Origin: Nitricoxidireducens sp046726235
GTDB lineage: Bacteria; Pseudomonadota; Gammaproteobacteria; Burkholderiales; Rhodocyclaceae
Assembly (NCBI GenBank): GCA_046726235.1
Contig: JBKPAD010000012.1
Span: 175,000-238,999, forward strand
Direction of reading: 5' to 3'
Length of the DNA: 64,000 nt
The notes under the pieces were generated by a model that was given only the letters and a program-made list of their open reading frames with translations, was not told where the DNA came from and made no database searches. This document shows, one piece after another, positions 34,610 to 44,060 of the stretch; within the stretch, counting starts at the first letter, position 1, and every line of letters begins with the position of its first letter. Position numbers and translations under genes: made by a program.

Positions 34610-35356
34610 ATGGACATCCCACGCATCTTCAACATCACTGAAAGCGCTCACCGCATTCACAACCCGATCACGCCGGAAAAGCTCGCCACGCTCGGAGCGG
34701 CGCTGCGGCTGGAACGGGGGGCGCGAGTGCTCGACCTCGGCAGCGGATCGGGGGAGATGCTGTGCACCTGGGCGCGCGATCACGGCGTCGTCGGCACAGG
34801 CATCGACATGAGCCGGTTGTTCTCCGAGCAGGCGAAACGCCGCGCCGAAGAACTCGGCGTTACGGATCGGGTCGAGTTCATCCACGGCGATGCTGCCGGC
34901 CATGTCTCCGACGAGAAAGTCGACGTCGCTGCCTGCGTCGGCGCCACCTGGATCGGCGGGGGAGTGGCCGGCACCATCGAGCTGCTGGCGAAGAGCCTGC
35001 GCAGCGGAGGCATCATCCTCGTCGGCGAACCCTACTGGCGGCAGTTGCCGCCGACGGAAGACGTCGCCAGGCGGTGTCATGCGGGCTCGATCGCCGACTT
35101 TCTGGTGCTGCCGGAACTTCTCGCGTCCTTCGGCCGCCTCGGCTACGACGTGGTCGAGATGGTCCTGGCCGACCAGGACGGCTGGGACAGGTACGAGGCG
35201 GCCAAGTGGCTCACCATGCGCCGCTGGCTCGAAGCCAATCCCGGCGACGAGCTGGCCGGCGAGGTTCGCGCCCAACTGACTTCGGAACCCGAGCGCTATG
35301 CCGCCTGCACGCGCGAGTACCTGGGCTGGGGCGTGTTCGCGCTGATGCCGCGTTAG
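34610..35356 (+). CDS. SAM-dependent methyltransferase
   Basis: A 248-residue class I methyltransferase. Motif I is VLDLGSGSGEMLCTWA (about residues 40-55), the acidic SAM-ribose residue is in GTGIDMS, and later motifs are FIHGDAAG and RSGGIILVGEPYW. Substrate unknown; the family includes small-molecule methyltransferases. GC returns to the genome norm here. It stands alone between the atypical pair and a convergent secreted-protein gene. Confidence 0.85.
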   Translation: MDIPRIFNITESAHRIHNPITPEKLATLGAALRLERGARVLDLGSGSGEMLCTWARDHGVVGTGIDMSRLFSEQAKRRAEELGVTDRVEFIHGDAAGHVSDEKVDVAACVGATWIGGGVAGTIELLAKSLRSGGIILVGEPYWRQLPPTEDVARRCHAGSIADFLVLPELLASFGRLGYDVVEMVLADQDGWDRYEAAKWLTMRRWLEANPGDELAGEVRAQLTSEPERYAACTREYLGWGVFALMPR

Positions 35357-35380
35357 TAAGTCTGCGGGCGGCGGGCGCCC

Positions 35381-35740
35381 CTACTTCGCCCCGGCGTCGA
35401 TGATGCGGTGAAACGCCTCGTGGACGTCGTGCAGCGCGCCATCGACGTCCGCCGGCTTGTTCTTGCACGTCGCCTTGAGCGCGGCGACGGTGTCGCGCAG
35501 CGCCGCGGCGTTCGCCGAGCGGATGTCCTTCGCCAGCGTCTCCATGCGGCCGGCCTTGGCGCAGGCGTCGCGCGAGCGCTCCTTGCCGGGGCGGGCGTGC
35601 CAGACGGGGACGAGCACGGCATGGAAGGCGTCGACGTCCGGCGGGAACTCGTGGTGATGCCGATGCTCCTGAGCAACGGCTGCGCTGCACCACTGGATCG
35701 CGGCGGCGGCGAGCAGAGTTTTCGCGGTTTGCTTGATCAT
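35381..35740 (-). CDS. Small secreted His-rich protein
   Basis: A 119-residue exported protein: signal peptide (cleavage near AVAQ-EHRH), a short HRHHHE metal-like stretch at the mature N-terminus, and two cysteines (RDACAKAG, KATCKNK) in a helical domain. I do not recognise the family. Start taken at ATG 35740. Convergent with the methyltransferase gene. Confidence 0.65.
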   Translation of the reverse strand: MIKQTAKTLLAAAAIQWCSAAVAQEHRHHHEFPPDVDAFHAVLVPVWHARPGKERSRDACAKAGRMETLAKDIRSANAAALRDTVAALKATCKNKPADVDGALHDVHEAFHRIIDAGAK

Positions 35741-35929
35741 GATTTCTTCGCTTGTGCTGAAGCCCCGCAAGTCGGAGCTTGACCGCCGACATTCTAGGAT
35801 GCGCCTCCGAAAAGTGGGCAGGCAGAACCCGAGGATTCCGCCTGTCCCTTATTCGATGCGTTTCGAAGGGGGTCGGATTGCGGGCGTATCATCTCTGGGC
35901 ATTCTCGCCGGCCCTCAGGTAACGCATCC

Positions 35930-38314
35930 ATGTCACGCCTTCTGATTCTCGCCGGTTCGCTGTTCCTTCTTTCCGCTTCCGCCCACGCCCAGTTCATACC
36001 GGAACGGGCCAAGTTGTTCATGGCGGCCAAGTATGCCGACCTCGAGCAACTGGTCGAGAAGGAGATCAAGGACGACCCGAAGCCGCCGAGTTCCAAGCTG
36101 ATGCCCCTGTGCTACGCCTACGGCAAGCTCAAGCGCTACAACAAGCTGCTGCCCTGTCTGGAGCGGCTTGAAGGAAACATAGCGCGCGGCGATACCGCCG
36201 CGCTGGATCTGGATGAGATGCGCAGCGCCAATCCGCTGCTGTTCGGCCTTGCTGCCATGGGTTCGGTGGTGATCGGCGGTCCGGATGCCCTGAAGGGCGA
36301 CGTGCGTCCGTGGCTGCCGCTGATGTACGCCGAGGCCTATACGGAATTGCGCGACTACGACAAGGCGATTGCCGCGGCACATCAGGCCTTCGCGGCGATT
36401 CCACAGCGATGGAACGAGGAGCGTGGCTTCCGCATCCAGGCGCTTACCGCGCTCGGGCTGTCCCACGCGTTTGCCGGCAAGAAGGAGGACGCGGCCAAGT
36501 ACGCCGAAACCCTGGCCGAGGTCAGCACCTCCTATCCCTACACCGGCCTCACCAACGACAAGGTGATGGGCGTGGCGAAAATCTATATCGCGCTGGGCGA
36601 TTACAAGAAAGCCTACGAGGGCATGCGTGCCGACTCGACGGGACCGCTCGGGGCAATTCTGCTGGGTCTGGGCGACGTCATCGGCGGCGGCATCGCCGGC
36701 ATGGGCGGCGAGAGCCTGTTCGCCTTCCAGGAATTGCCCAAGCAGTTCATGGTGGTCAAGACCCAGCTCGAAGTCGGCGAACTGGCACAGGCCAAGGAAG
36801 GCTACGACAGCCTGCTGGCGATACCGCGGGTGCGCGACAACGGCGAGATCTATTGGGTATTGCTGTACGACCGGGGCCGCATTGCGGCGGCGGAAGGCGA
36901 CCTGCCCGGCGCCGTCGAGTTCTGGAAGAAGGCGGCCGATGTCATCGAGCAGCAACGTTCCACCATCAACACCGAAGCCAACAAGATAGGCTTCGTCGGC
37001 GACAAGCAGGAGGTGTACAAAAAGCTGATCGTCGGACTGTTCGAGCAGCAGAAGTTCGTCGAGGCCTTCGAATTCCTGGAGCGCTCGAAGTCGCGCGCGC
37101 TGGTGGACATGCTCGCCAGCAAGAAGGATTTTGCGGTCGCCACCGGCGATGCAGAACAGATTCGTCTCCTGCTGGCCAAGGTCGAGGAAAACGAATTCGA
37201 TGCACGCGCTCAGGTCGCCCCCGATGCCGGCAAGCGAACCCTGACGGTCACCTCGACACAGGAGTTGCGCCAGCAGGTGCCGGAACTCGCTTCGCTGGTG
37301 AGCGTGGGCATGGTTTCGACGCAGGAGATCCAGGCGCTGCTGCCCGTCGGCGAAGCCCTGGTCGAGTATTACGACGACGGCACCAACCTGATGGCCTTCG
37401 TGCTGACGCGGCAGGGGATGCAGGGGGTGAAGCTGAATGCAACCGGGCTGGAGGCGAGCATCCGCGACCTGCGCCGGGAGATCGAGAATCCGGAATCCGC
37501 GACCTACCTTCCTCATGCGCAGGCACTGCACAAGCAGTTGATCGCGCCGCTGGCCCAGGCGATCGGCAACGACAAACTGATACTGGTGCCCCACGGCGCC
37601 ATGCACTACCTGCCGTTCGCCGCCCTGCACGACGGCAAAGCGTTCATGATCGAGAAGTACAGCCTGCGCCTGCTGCCTAGCGCCAGCGTGGTCAAGTACC
37701 TGCGCACCACCAAGACCGCCAAGCCGGCCGGCATCCTGGCCTTCGGCAACCCCGACCTCGGCGATCCGCGCCTGGACCTCAAGCATGCGCAGCTGGAGGC
37801 GCTGGCCGTGGTCAAGATGGTGCCGCAGTCGAAGGCGCTGATTCGCAAGGAAGCGACGGAGGCGGCGTTTCGCAAGTTTGCCGCCGGGTTCAATTACATC
37901 CACTTCGCCACCCACGGCGAATTCAATTCCGAGGCTCCGCTCGATTCGTCCCTGCGGCTGGCCAGAGACGACACCAGCGACGGCCACCTGACGGTCGGCA
38001 AACTCTATTCCATCCGCATGGATGCCGACCTGGTGACGCTGAGCGCCTGCGAAACCGGCTTGGGGAAGGTTGCCAACGGCGACGACGTGGTCGGTCTCAC
38101 GCGCGGCTTCCTGTATGCCGGCGCATCGACCATCGTGGCGAGCCTGTGGAAGGTCGACGACGAGGCGACCGCGACCCTGATGAACCAGTTCTACCGGGAG
38201 CTCCAGCTCGGCGACAAGCGCGAGGCGCTCCGGCAGGCGCAACTCAAGACACGCGCAAAGTTCGCCCACCCCTATTTCTGGGCGGCCTTCCAATTGACGG
38301 GGAATGCGCTCTAG
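35930..38314 (+). CDS. Secreted TPR-CHAT domain protein
   Basis: A 794-residue exported protein: signal peptide (residues 1-20), TPR-like helical repeats across about 60-400, and a C-terminal CHAT (caspase-like) domain. The putative protease dyad is His662 (HFATHGEF) and Cys707 (LSACETG), followed by GDDVVGLTRGFLYAGASTIVASLWKV. Secreted or periplasmic TPR-CHAT proteins are common in proteobacteria but poorly understood; cytoplasmic relatives act in defence against phage. No recognisable partner gene adjoins it. Confidence 0.9.
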   Translation: MSRLLILAGSLFLLSASAHAQFIPERAKLFMAAKYADLEQLVEKEIKDDPKPPSSKLMPLCYAYGKLKRYNKLLPCLERLEGNIARGDTAALDLDEMRSANPLLFGLAAMGSVVIGGPDALKGDVRPWLPLMYAEAYTELRDYDKAIAAAHQAFAAIPQRWNEERGFRIQALTALGLSHAFAGKKEDAAKYAETLAEVSTSYPYTGLTNDKVMGVAKIYIALGDYKKAYEGMRADSTGPLGAILLGLGDVIGGGIAGMGGESLFAFQELPKQFMVVKTQLEVGELAQAKEGYDSLLAIPRVRDNGEIYWVLLYDRGRIAAAEGDLPGAVEFWKKAADVIEQQRSTINTEANKIGFVGDKQEVYKKLIVGLFEQQKFVEAFEFLERSKSRALVDMLASKKDFAVATGDAEQIRLLLAKVEENEFDARAQVAPDAGKRTLTVTSTQELRQQVPELASLVSVGMVSTQEIQALLPVGEALVEYYDDGTNLMAFVLTRQGMQGVKLNATGLEASIRDLRREIENPESATYLPHAQALHKQLIAPLAQAIGNDKLILVPHGAMHYLPFAALHDGKAFMIEKYSLRLLPSASVVKYLRTTKTAKPAGILAFGNPDLGDPRLDLKHAQLEALAVVKMVPQSKALIRKEATEAAFRKFAAGFNYIHFATHGEFNSEAPLDSSLRLARDDTSDGHLTVGKLYSIRMDADLVTLSACETGLGKVANGDDVVGLTRGFLYAGASTIVASLWKVDDEATATLMNQFYRELQLGDKREALRQAQLKTRAKFAHPYFWAAFQLTGNAL

Positions 38315-38332
38315 GGGTATCGCTCCCCGACG

Positions 38333-39886
38333 TCAGTGGCTGGTCCCGGCCGAGCGCGTGATCTTGTTGTGCAGGTTGTACTTGCCGACCGGCTTGTCCA
38401 TCGGGATGCGCTTCACTTCCTTGAAGGTGGCGGCGTCGAGCACGATCAGCGCGCCGCCGTCGGCCTTGCGCTCCCACAGGCTCGCGAGCGCGTAGCGGCC
38501 GTCGCGGGTGAACTCGATGTGGGCGAGCGTCTTGCCCGGATCGGTCTTCACTTCGGCCACCTTCTCGAGCGTGCGCTTGTCGATCACCTGCAGCGTGTCC
38601 TTGGCCTTGCTCATCATCGAGTCGGTCCAGGCGTAGGGCGTGTTCTCGTGGCTGCGCATGAAGAAGCCGGGGCCGAGCGTGGGGATCGACTTGATGGTCT
38701 TCCAGTCCTTCATGTCGATGACGCTGATGACGCCTTCCTTGAGGTTCGGCGTCGCCATCACCGTATGGCCGTCGCGCTCCCAGGTGATGCCGGAGCCGAG
38801 GTGCGGCATGCCGGGCAGCGCGAGGTCGGCGATCTTCTTGCGCACGTCGAGGTGCACCACCTGGCCCTTGCCGGCTTCGCGCCCGGCGCCCATCAGCTCC
38901 GAGTAGTCCTGGGTGAAGAAGAAGTCGTCGAGCGGCTCGGAGAGGAAGGTGCGGCGCGGATTGAGGAAGCCGGGGATGAAGGCGCCTTCCTTGTACTTGA
39001 AGTCGTGGATCACGCCGATCGGCACGTCTTCCGCCTTCGGGTCGTAGCTGATCTCCCAGACCTCGGGCACGTCCTTCAGCGCGGCGACGAAGCTCTGGCG
39101 CGGCGCGGCGTCGTAGACGGCCGAGACGCGCGAGGACTCCTTCCCTTCCTTGTCCTTCACCGCGTGCACCTTGAGCAGGTTGAGGTCGGCGTCGAGCAGC
39201 ACCAGCGTGTGCGGCAGGTAGTTGGCGACGGCGACGAACTTGCCGTCGCCCGAGACGGCGACGTTGCGCGTATTGATGCCGGCGCGAATCTCGGCGACGA
39301 CGGCGAGGTTCCAGAGGTCGTACTTGGTGATCCAGCCGTCGCGCGAGGCGAAGAAGACATAGCGGCCGTCGGGCGTGAACTTCGGCCCGCCGTGCAGCGC
39401 GTAGCGGCTCGGGAAGCGGTGGATCGGCTCGAGCTTGTCGCCGTCGAGCACCGTCACGTGATGGTCGCCGGTCTCGACGACCAGGAACAGATTCATCATA
39501 TCGACGCCGGCGAAGGCGGCGGCGGGCTTCGCCGGCAGGCTGCCCGGCGCATGGTTGACGATGCGCGAGGCGCGGATGGCGGCCTCGGTCCAGTCGGGCT
39601 TCGGCGTCACCGGCGTGTAGATCCAGTCGGCCAGCGCCTCCATCTCGGTCGGCGCGAGGCGGTCGGCGAAGGCGGCCATCTGCGTCGCGGCACGGCCCTC
39701 GCGGATGGTCTTCATGGCCTCGGGCTTCTTCAGGCGCGCGAGGCTCTCGGGCAGCAGCGCCGGGCCGGTGCCGCCGAGGCGGTCGGCGCCGTGGCAGACG
39801 GCGCAGTGCTCGGCGAACAGCTTCTGCGGCTCTGCCGCGAAGGCGGCGGTCGCGCAGCCCAGCGCAAGGGCGAACAGGCGTTTCAC
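38333..39886 (-). CDS. nirN: Cytochrome c-d1 type protein, NirN-like
   Basis: A 517-residue periplasmic protein: signal peptide, a cytochrome c domain (Cys28, Cys31, His32 in CAVCHG) and an eight-bladed propeller of the heme d1-binding kind (HGGPKFTPDGRYVFFASRDGW, then VGKYNLHNKITR near the end). NirN converts dihydro-heme d1 to heme d1 and helps load NirS. NirF has the propeller without this complete plan, and NirS itself differs in its catalytic histidines. Start is GTG 39886, overlapping the nirJ stop (GTGA). No nirS is present here. Confidence 0.8.
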   Translation of the reverse strand: MKRLFALALGCATAAFAAEPQKLFAEHCAVCHGADRLGGTGPALLPESLARLKKPEAMKTIREGRAATQMAAFADRLAPTEMEALADWIYTPVTPKPDWTEAAIRASRIVNHAPGSLPAKPAAAFAGVDMMNLFLVVETGDHHVTVLDGDKLEPIHRFPSRYALHGGPKFTPDGRYVFFASRDGWITKYDLWNLAVVAEIRAGINTRNVAVSGDGKFVAVANYLPHTLVLLDADLNLLKVHAVKDKEGKESSRVSAVYDAAPRQSFVAALKDVPEVWEISYDPKAEDVPIGVIHDFKYKEGAFIPGFLNPRRTFLSEPLDDFFFTQDYSELMGAGREAGKGQVVHLDVRKKIADLALPGMPHLGSGITWERDGHTVMATPNLKEGVISVIDMKDWKTIKSIPTLGPGFFMRSHENTPYAWTDSMMSKAKDTLQVIDKRTLEKVAEVKTDPGKTLAHIEFTRDGRYALASLWERKADGGALIVLDAATFKEVKRIPMDKPVGKYNLHNKITRSAGTSH

Positions 39887-41019
39887 GCGATCTCCTCGTC
39901 GGTCAGGTAGCAGCCGGGATCTTCGGCCCACGGATCGCCGGTGGTCTGCTGGGCGCGCACGCGGGTGTTGCCGCCGCAGATGTCGAAGTGCGCGCAGTTC
40001 GCGCAGCGGCCCTTGACCTGCCGCGGCAGGCGCTTGAGGCCCGCCATCAGCGGATCGGAGGTGTCGGTCCAGATGGTAGAGAACGGCCGCTCGCGCACGT
40101 TGCCGAGCGTGTGGTGCCACCACATGGTGTCCGGGTGCACGTTGCCGAGGTTGTCGATGTTGGCGACGTTGATGCCGCTCGAATTGCCGCCCCAGAGCGC
40201 GAGCTTGGCGCGAATGTGCGCGGCGCGTTCGGGAAACCTGCGCTCGACCCAGTGCAGCAGGTACACGCCATCGGCGTCGTTGTTGCCGGTGGTGAACTCG
40301 CGCTGCAGGCCGCGCTGCTCATACTCCCAGCAAGTGTCGAACAGCAGGTCCATCGCCTGCCGCGTCATGCGGTGGTGGGCGTCGTCCTTGCGGTTCTTGT
40401 TGCCGCGGCCGGCGTAGTTGAGGTGCGAGAAGTAGAAGCGGTCGATGCCCTCCTCCTCGACCAGCTTCAACAGGCCCGGCAGGTCGGCGAAGTTGTCCTG
40501 CGTCAGCGTGAAGCGCACGCCGACCTTCATGGCCCTGTCGCGGCAGCGGCGGATGCCGGCGAGCGAGGCGTCGAAGGCGCCTTCCATGCGGCGGAACTTG
40601 TCGTGGATCGCGGCCAAGCCGTCGAGGCTCACGCCGACGTAGTCGAAGTCGACCTCGGCGATCTTCTCCACCATCGCTTCGTCCATCAGCGTGCCGTTGG
40701 ACGAGAGCGCGGTGTAGAAGCCCATCGCCTTGGCGCGCTTGCCGATGTCGAAAATGTCGGGCCGCAGCAGCGGCTCGCCGCCCGAGAGGATCAGGCAGGG
40801 CACGCGGAAGCCCTTCAGGTCGTCCATGACCGTGAAGATTTCGGCGGTCGCCAGCTCGCCGGCGAAATCCTTGTCGGCCGAAATCGAGTAGCAATGCTTG
40901 CAGGTCAGGTTGCAGCGGCGCACGAGGTTCCAGATCACCACGGGGCCCGGCGGATTGCGCTTCGGGCCGAGCGGCGTCGGCGACGCCAGTTCGTGCATGA
41001 ACTGCGAGATGCGGAACAT
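39883..41019 (-). CDS. nirJ: Heme d1 biosynthesis radical SAM protein NirJ
   Basis: A 378-residue radical SAM enzyme. The [4Fe-4S] SAM cluster motif is Cys36, Cys40, Cys43 (CNLTCKHCY); GGEPLL and a C-terminal SPASM-like cysteine cluster (CANCAHFDICGGNTRVRA) identify the NirJ class, which removes propionate side chains during heme d1 synthesis. Coupled to nirN. It starts 12 bp after menD, so it appears to belong to the long nos-men transcription unit. Related PQQ/mycofactocin radical SAM proteins are less likely given the nirN partner. Confidence 0.88.
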   Translation of the reverse strand: MFRISQFMHELASPTPLGPKRNPPGPVVIWNLVRRCNLTCKHCYSISADKDFAGELATAEIFTVMDDLKGFRVPCLILSGGEPLLRPDIFDIGKRAKAMGFYTALSSNGTLMDEAMVEKIAEVDFDYVGVSLDGLAAIHDKFRRMEGAFDASLAGIRRCRDRAMKVGVRFTLTQDNFADLPGLLKLVEEEGIDRFYFSHLNYAGRGNKNRKDDAHHRMTRQAMDLLFDTCWEYEQRGLQREFTTGNNDADGVYLLHWVERRFPERAAHIRAKLALWGGNSSGINVANIDNLGNVHPDTMWWHHTLGNVRERPFSTIWTDTSDPLMAGLKRLPRQVKGRCANCAHFDICGGNTRVRAQQTTGDPWAEDPGCYLTDEEIA

Positions 41020-41031
41020 CTTTTCCTTTCG

Positions 41032-42690
41032 TCAGGCGCCGAAGCTTGCGCGGCTCGCCTCGCGGTCGACGACGACCCGCAGCAGCCAGGCGCCGCCGGC
41101 CGAGAACGCCGTCTTCAGCGCACTATCCAGCGTCGCGGCGTCCTGCGCCTTGACATAGCTCAGGCCGAACGCGGCGGCGAGCGCGGCGAAGTCCGCCTGT
41201 GGCGGCGCCGTCCAGCCGCGCCGGAACAGCTCTGGCGGCACGGCCTGCGCCAGCGGCAGGTGATCGAAGATGCCGCCGCCGCCGTTGTCCATGACCACCG
41301 AAACGGCGTTGCGCCCGGCGAGCGCGGCGAAGCCGCCGCAATCATGCAGCGCCGCCTGGTCGCCGAGCAGCAGCGCCAGCGGCGCGCCGCTCGCTGCCGC
41401 GATGCCGGCCGCCGTGGCGACGTTGCCGTCGATGCCCGAGGCGCCGCGGTTGCCGTGCAGCGTCAGCGGCTTGTCGCCGCTGCCGCCGAAGGCATCGACG
41501 GCGCGGATCGCCAGCGAGTTGCCGACGAAGCAGTGCGCACCGGCCGGCAACGCGGCGAGCAGGCGGCGCGCGACGGCGCCCTCGAACAGCGGCTGCGTCG
41601 CGCAGACTTCTTCGGCTCGCGCCGCGGCTTTCGCCTGTGCATCCTTCCAGTGTGCGAACCACCCGGCGGGCGCCGCATCGACGCGCGGCAGCAGCGCCTC
41701 GACGAGCGCCAGCCCATCGGCGCGCACGAGCGTCGCGTGGCGCCAAAGCGGATCGGGCCAGCGGCCCGGCGGCGCGACGAGAATCTGCTGCGCGCTGCGC
41801 AGAGCGACGAGCCAGCGCTCGAGCGCGCGCGACACCGGGAAGGCGCCGAAGCGCAGCACCCACGCCGGCTCCGGCAGTTCGGCGTCGCGCAGGAAGCGGG
41901 CTTGATGGGTGAGCACGCGCGAACGGTCGTGTCCGCCGAAGCGCAGGTTCGACAAGGGCTCGGCGAGGATCGGCGCGCCGAGCTTCGCAGCGAGCGCTGC
42001 CACAGCGGGCGCGAAGCCGCCGCCATAAGCGGCCTCCCCACAGAGGATGACGCCGGGCGCGCCGGACAGTCGCGCCGCGATCGCATCGGCGTCGACCGGC
42101 GCGATCGCGGGCGAGGCCGCGTATTGCATGACCGGCGCCGGCAGCGGCGGCGGCGCGGGGATCGTCGCCGGCAGCAGCGGCTCGCGGAACGGCAGGTTCG
42201 CATGCACGGGGCCGGGCAGCGGGCCGCGGCACTCGTCGAGCAGGCGCGCCGCCAGCGCGTGCAAATGGCTTTTCGACACGGCGGCGTCGGGAACGGCGAC
42301 GTTGTGGAAGGCGCGCACCTGGCTGCCGTAGAGGTTCAATTGATCGACCGTCTGGTTGGCGCCCCAGCCATGGGCTTCGGGCGGACGGTCGGCCGTCAGC
42401 ACCAGCAGCGGCACGCCGGCGAGGTTGGCTTCCATCACGGCCGGCAGCAGATTGGCGGCGGCCGTGCCGGAGGTGCAGAGGACGGCAGCCGGCTCGCGCG
42501 TCGCGCGGCCGAGGCCGAGCGCGAAGTAGCCGGCGACGCGCTCGTCGTTGAGCACTTCGCAAACGAGTTCGGGCCGGCGCAGGCAGGCGAGCGCCAGCGG
42601 CGCGGAGCGCGCGCCCGGCGCGAGCACGACGCGGCGCAGGCCGGCGGCCGTCAGGCCGGCGACAAAGGCGTCGGCCCAGGCCAGGTTCAC
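41032..42690 (-). CDS. menD: SEPHCHC synthase (menaquinone biosynthesis)
   Basis: A thiamine-diphosphate enzyme joining isochorismate to 2-oxoglutarate. The 552 residues show VVLAPGARSAPLALA, SGTAAANLLPAVMEA, LTADRPPEAHGWGANQTVDQ, the ThDP-pyrophosphate loop GNRGASGIDGNVATAAG and LGDQAALHD, all characteristic of MenD. GTG start overlaps the menF stop (GTGA). Last of six adjacent men genes. Confidence 0.93.
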   Translation of the reverse strand: MNLAWADAFVAGLTAAGLRRVVLAPGARSAPLALACLRRPELVCEVLNDERVAGYFALGLGRATREPAAVLCTSGTAAANLLPAVMEANLAGVPLLVLTADRPPEAHGWGANQTVDQLNLYGSQVRAFHNVAVPDAAVSKSHLHALAARLLDECRGPLPGPVHANLPFREPLLPATIPAPPPLPAPVMQYAASPAIAPVDADAIAARLSGAPGVILCGEAAYGGGFAPAVAALAAKLGAPILAEPLSNLRFGGHDRSRVLTHQARFLRDAELPEPAWVLRFGAFPVSRALERWLVALRSAQQILVAPPGRWPDPLWRHATLVRADGLALVEALLPRVDAAPAGWFAHWKDAQAKAAARAEEVCATQPLFEGAVARRLLAALPAGAHCFVGNSLAIRAVDAFGGSGDKPLTLHGNRGASGIDGNVATAAGIAAASGAPLALLLGDQAALHDCGGFAALAGRNAVSVVMDNGGGGIFDHLPLAQAVPPELFRRGWTAPPQADFAALAAAFGLSYVKAQDAATLDSALKTAFSAGGAWLLRVVVDREASRASFGA

Positions 42691-44060
42691 GCGGCCTCCT
42701 TGCGCGCCTGCGCCTGCATTCCCGCCGCGAGCGCTGCGCGCATGACGGAAAATTTCGCTTCGGTCTCGGCGAGTTCCTGCGCCGGCTCGGAGCCGGCGAC
42801 GAAGCCGGCGCCGGCGAACAGCGTCGCCTCGCGCGCGTGCAGCAGGCCGCAGCGCAGCGCGACGGCGATGTCGGCGTTGCCGGCGGCGTCGACCCAGCCG
42901 ATGCCGCCGGTGTACCAGGCGCCGCGGCGGTCGCCATGGCTCGCCAGCCAGTCGAGCGCCGCCGCGGTCGGCACGCCGCCGACGGCCGGCGTCGGATGCA
43001 GGCGCGCGACGAGATCGAGCACCGAGACGTCGCCGCGCCGGCGCGCCGTGACGCGCCGGCACAAGTGCTGGAGCGCGTTGAAGCGCAGCACTTCGGGCAC
43101 CTCGGGCGCGGCGACGGTCTCGCACAGCGAGGCCAGCGCGTCGACGACGGCGCGCGCGACGAAGTCGTGCTCGCGCCGGTTCTTGTCGCCGGCCAGCGAC
43201 AGCGTCGCCGGCGCCGCCGCGTCGATCGCATCGGCGAGCCAGGCGGTGCCGGCGAGCGCGTCGACCTCGACCTGCGCGCCGTCGACGCGCAGCAGGGTTT
43301 CCGGCGAGGCGCCGACGAAGGCGCGGCCGCCGCGGCCGATGCCGAAGGTCGCGCAGCCGGGGTGCTGCGCAGTCAGTGCGTCGAGCACCGGCGCGACGGC
43401 GAGCGGCTGCTCGGCGCGCAGGCGCACCGAGCGCGTCAGCACGAGCTTGTCGGCGACCCCGGCATCGATGGCGCGCAGCGCGGCGCGGCCGCGCGCGAGG
43501 AAGGCGCGCTCGGCGAGCGGATTCGGGCAGGCCTCCAGCCGCGGCGCCGCGGCCACGACCGCGGGCGCATCGAACAGCCCCTGCCACAGCGCACGCCAGC
43601 GCAGCGGCGCGGCGGCGGCCTCGCCGGCCGGACACGAGAACGTCGCCCAGGCGCGGCCCGCTTCTTCGCGCAGCAGCAGTTCGGGCACCCAGAGGCAGGC
43701 ATTCGGCAGCGGACCGCCGCCGCGCGGCGAATAGGCGAAGCCGAGGCCGGCGAGCGGCGCCGGTGCCCCCTCCTCTTCCCCGTGCCGCCAGCCGGCCATG
43801 AGGCCCGCATGCGCCGCATGCAGCGCGGCGAAGCGTCCGGCGCCCGAGGTCGTCGCGGCGAACGCCTTGCCGATGCCGAGCACGCTCAGTTCGCGATCAG
43901 GCCGCCGCCAGGCGAACCACTCGCCGCTCGCCGGCGCGCCGAAGTCGGGCCATTCGGGCAGCGCCACGGTGACGCTCGCGAGCCGCGCCGGCCGCGCCGC
44001 GCCGATCAGCCGCGCAAGGCGTCGCTCGACGCCGCTCCAGTCTATCGGGCAGGTCCTCAC
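42687..44060 (-). CDS. menF: Isochorismate synthase
   Basis: Converts chorismate to isochorismate, the entry step. 457 residues of the chorismate-binding fold: DKLVLTRSVRLRA, FVGASPETLLRV, DALAGTAW, the KNRREHDFV block and LHPTPAVGGVP, then YTGGIGWVDAAGNAD. The menaquinone context selects MenF over salicylate or siderophore paralogues. GTG start overlaps menE by 4 bp. Confidence 0.9.
   Translation of the reverse strand: MRTCPIDWSGVERRLARLIGAARPARLASVTVALPEWPDFGAPASGEWFAWRRPDRELSVLGIGKAFAATTSGAGRFAALHAAHAGLMAGWRHGEEEGAPAPLAGLGFAYSPRGGGPLPNACLWVPELLLREEAGRAWATFSCPAGEAAAAPLRWRALWQGLFDAPAVVAAAPRLEACPNPLAERAFLARGRAALRAIDAGVADKLVLTRSVRLRAEQPLAVAPVLDALTAQHPGCATFGIGRGGRAFVGASPETLLRVDGAQVEVDALAGTAWLADAIDAAAPATLSLAGDKNRREHDFVARAVVDALASLCETVAAPEVPEVLRFNALQHLCRRVTARRRGDVSVLDLVARLHPTPAVGGVPTAAALDWLASHGDRRGAWYTGGIGWVDAAGNADIAVALRCGLLHAREATLFAGAGFVAGSEPAQELAETEAKFSVMRAALAAGMQAQARKEAA

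Noticed and set aside
38333..39886. Cytochrome cd1 nitrite reductase NirS
   Set aside because: Domain order is similar, but the propeller segments (SRDGWITKYDLW, VGKYNLHNK) and the nirJ linkage fit NirN/NirF better. The catalytic histidine pattern of NirS was not evident.
39988..43734. Open plus-strand frame of 1248 codons opposite nirJ, menD and menF
   Set aside because: His/Arg/Val-rich shadow of high-GC genes on the other strand. It has no recognisable motif, whereas the minus-strand products carry clear family signatures.
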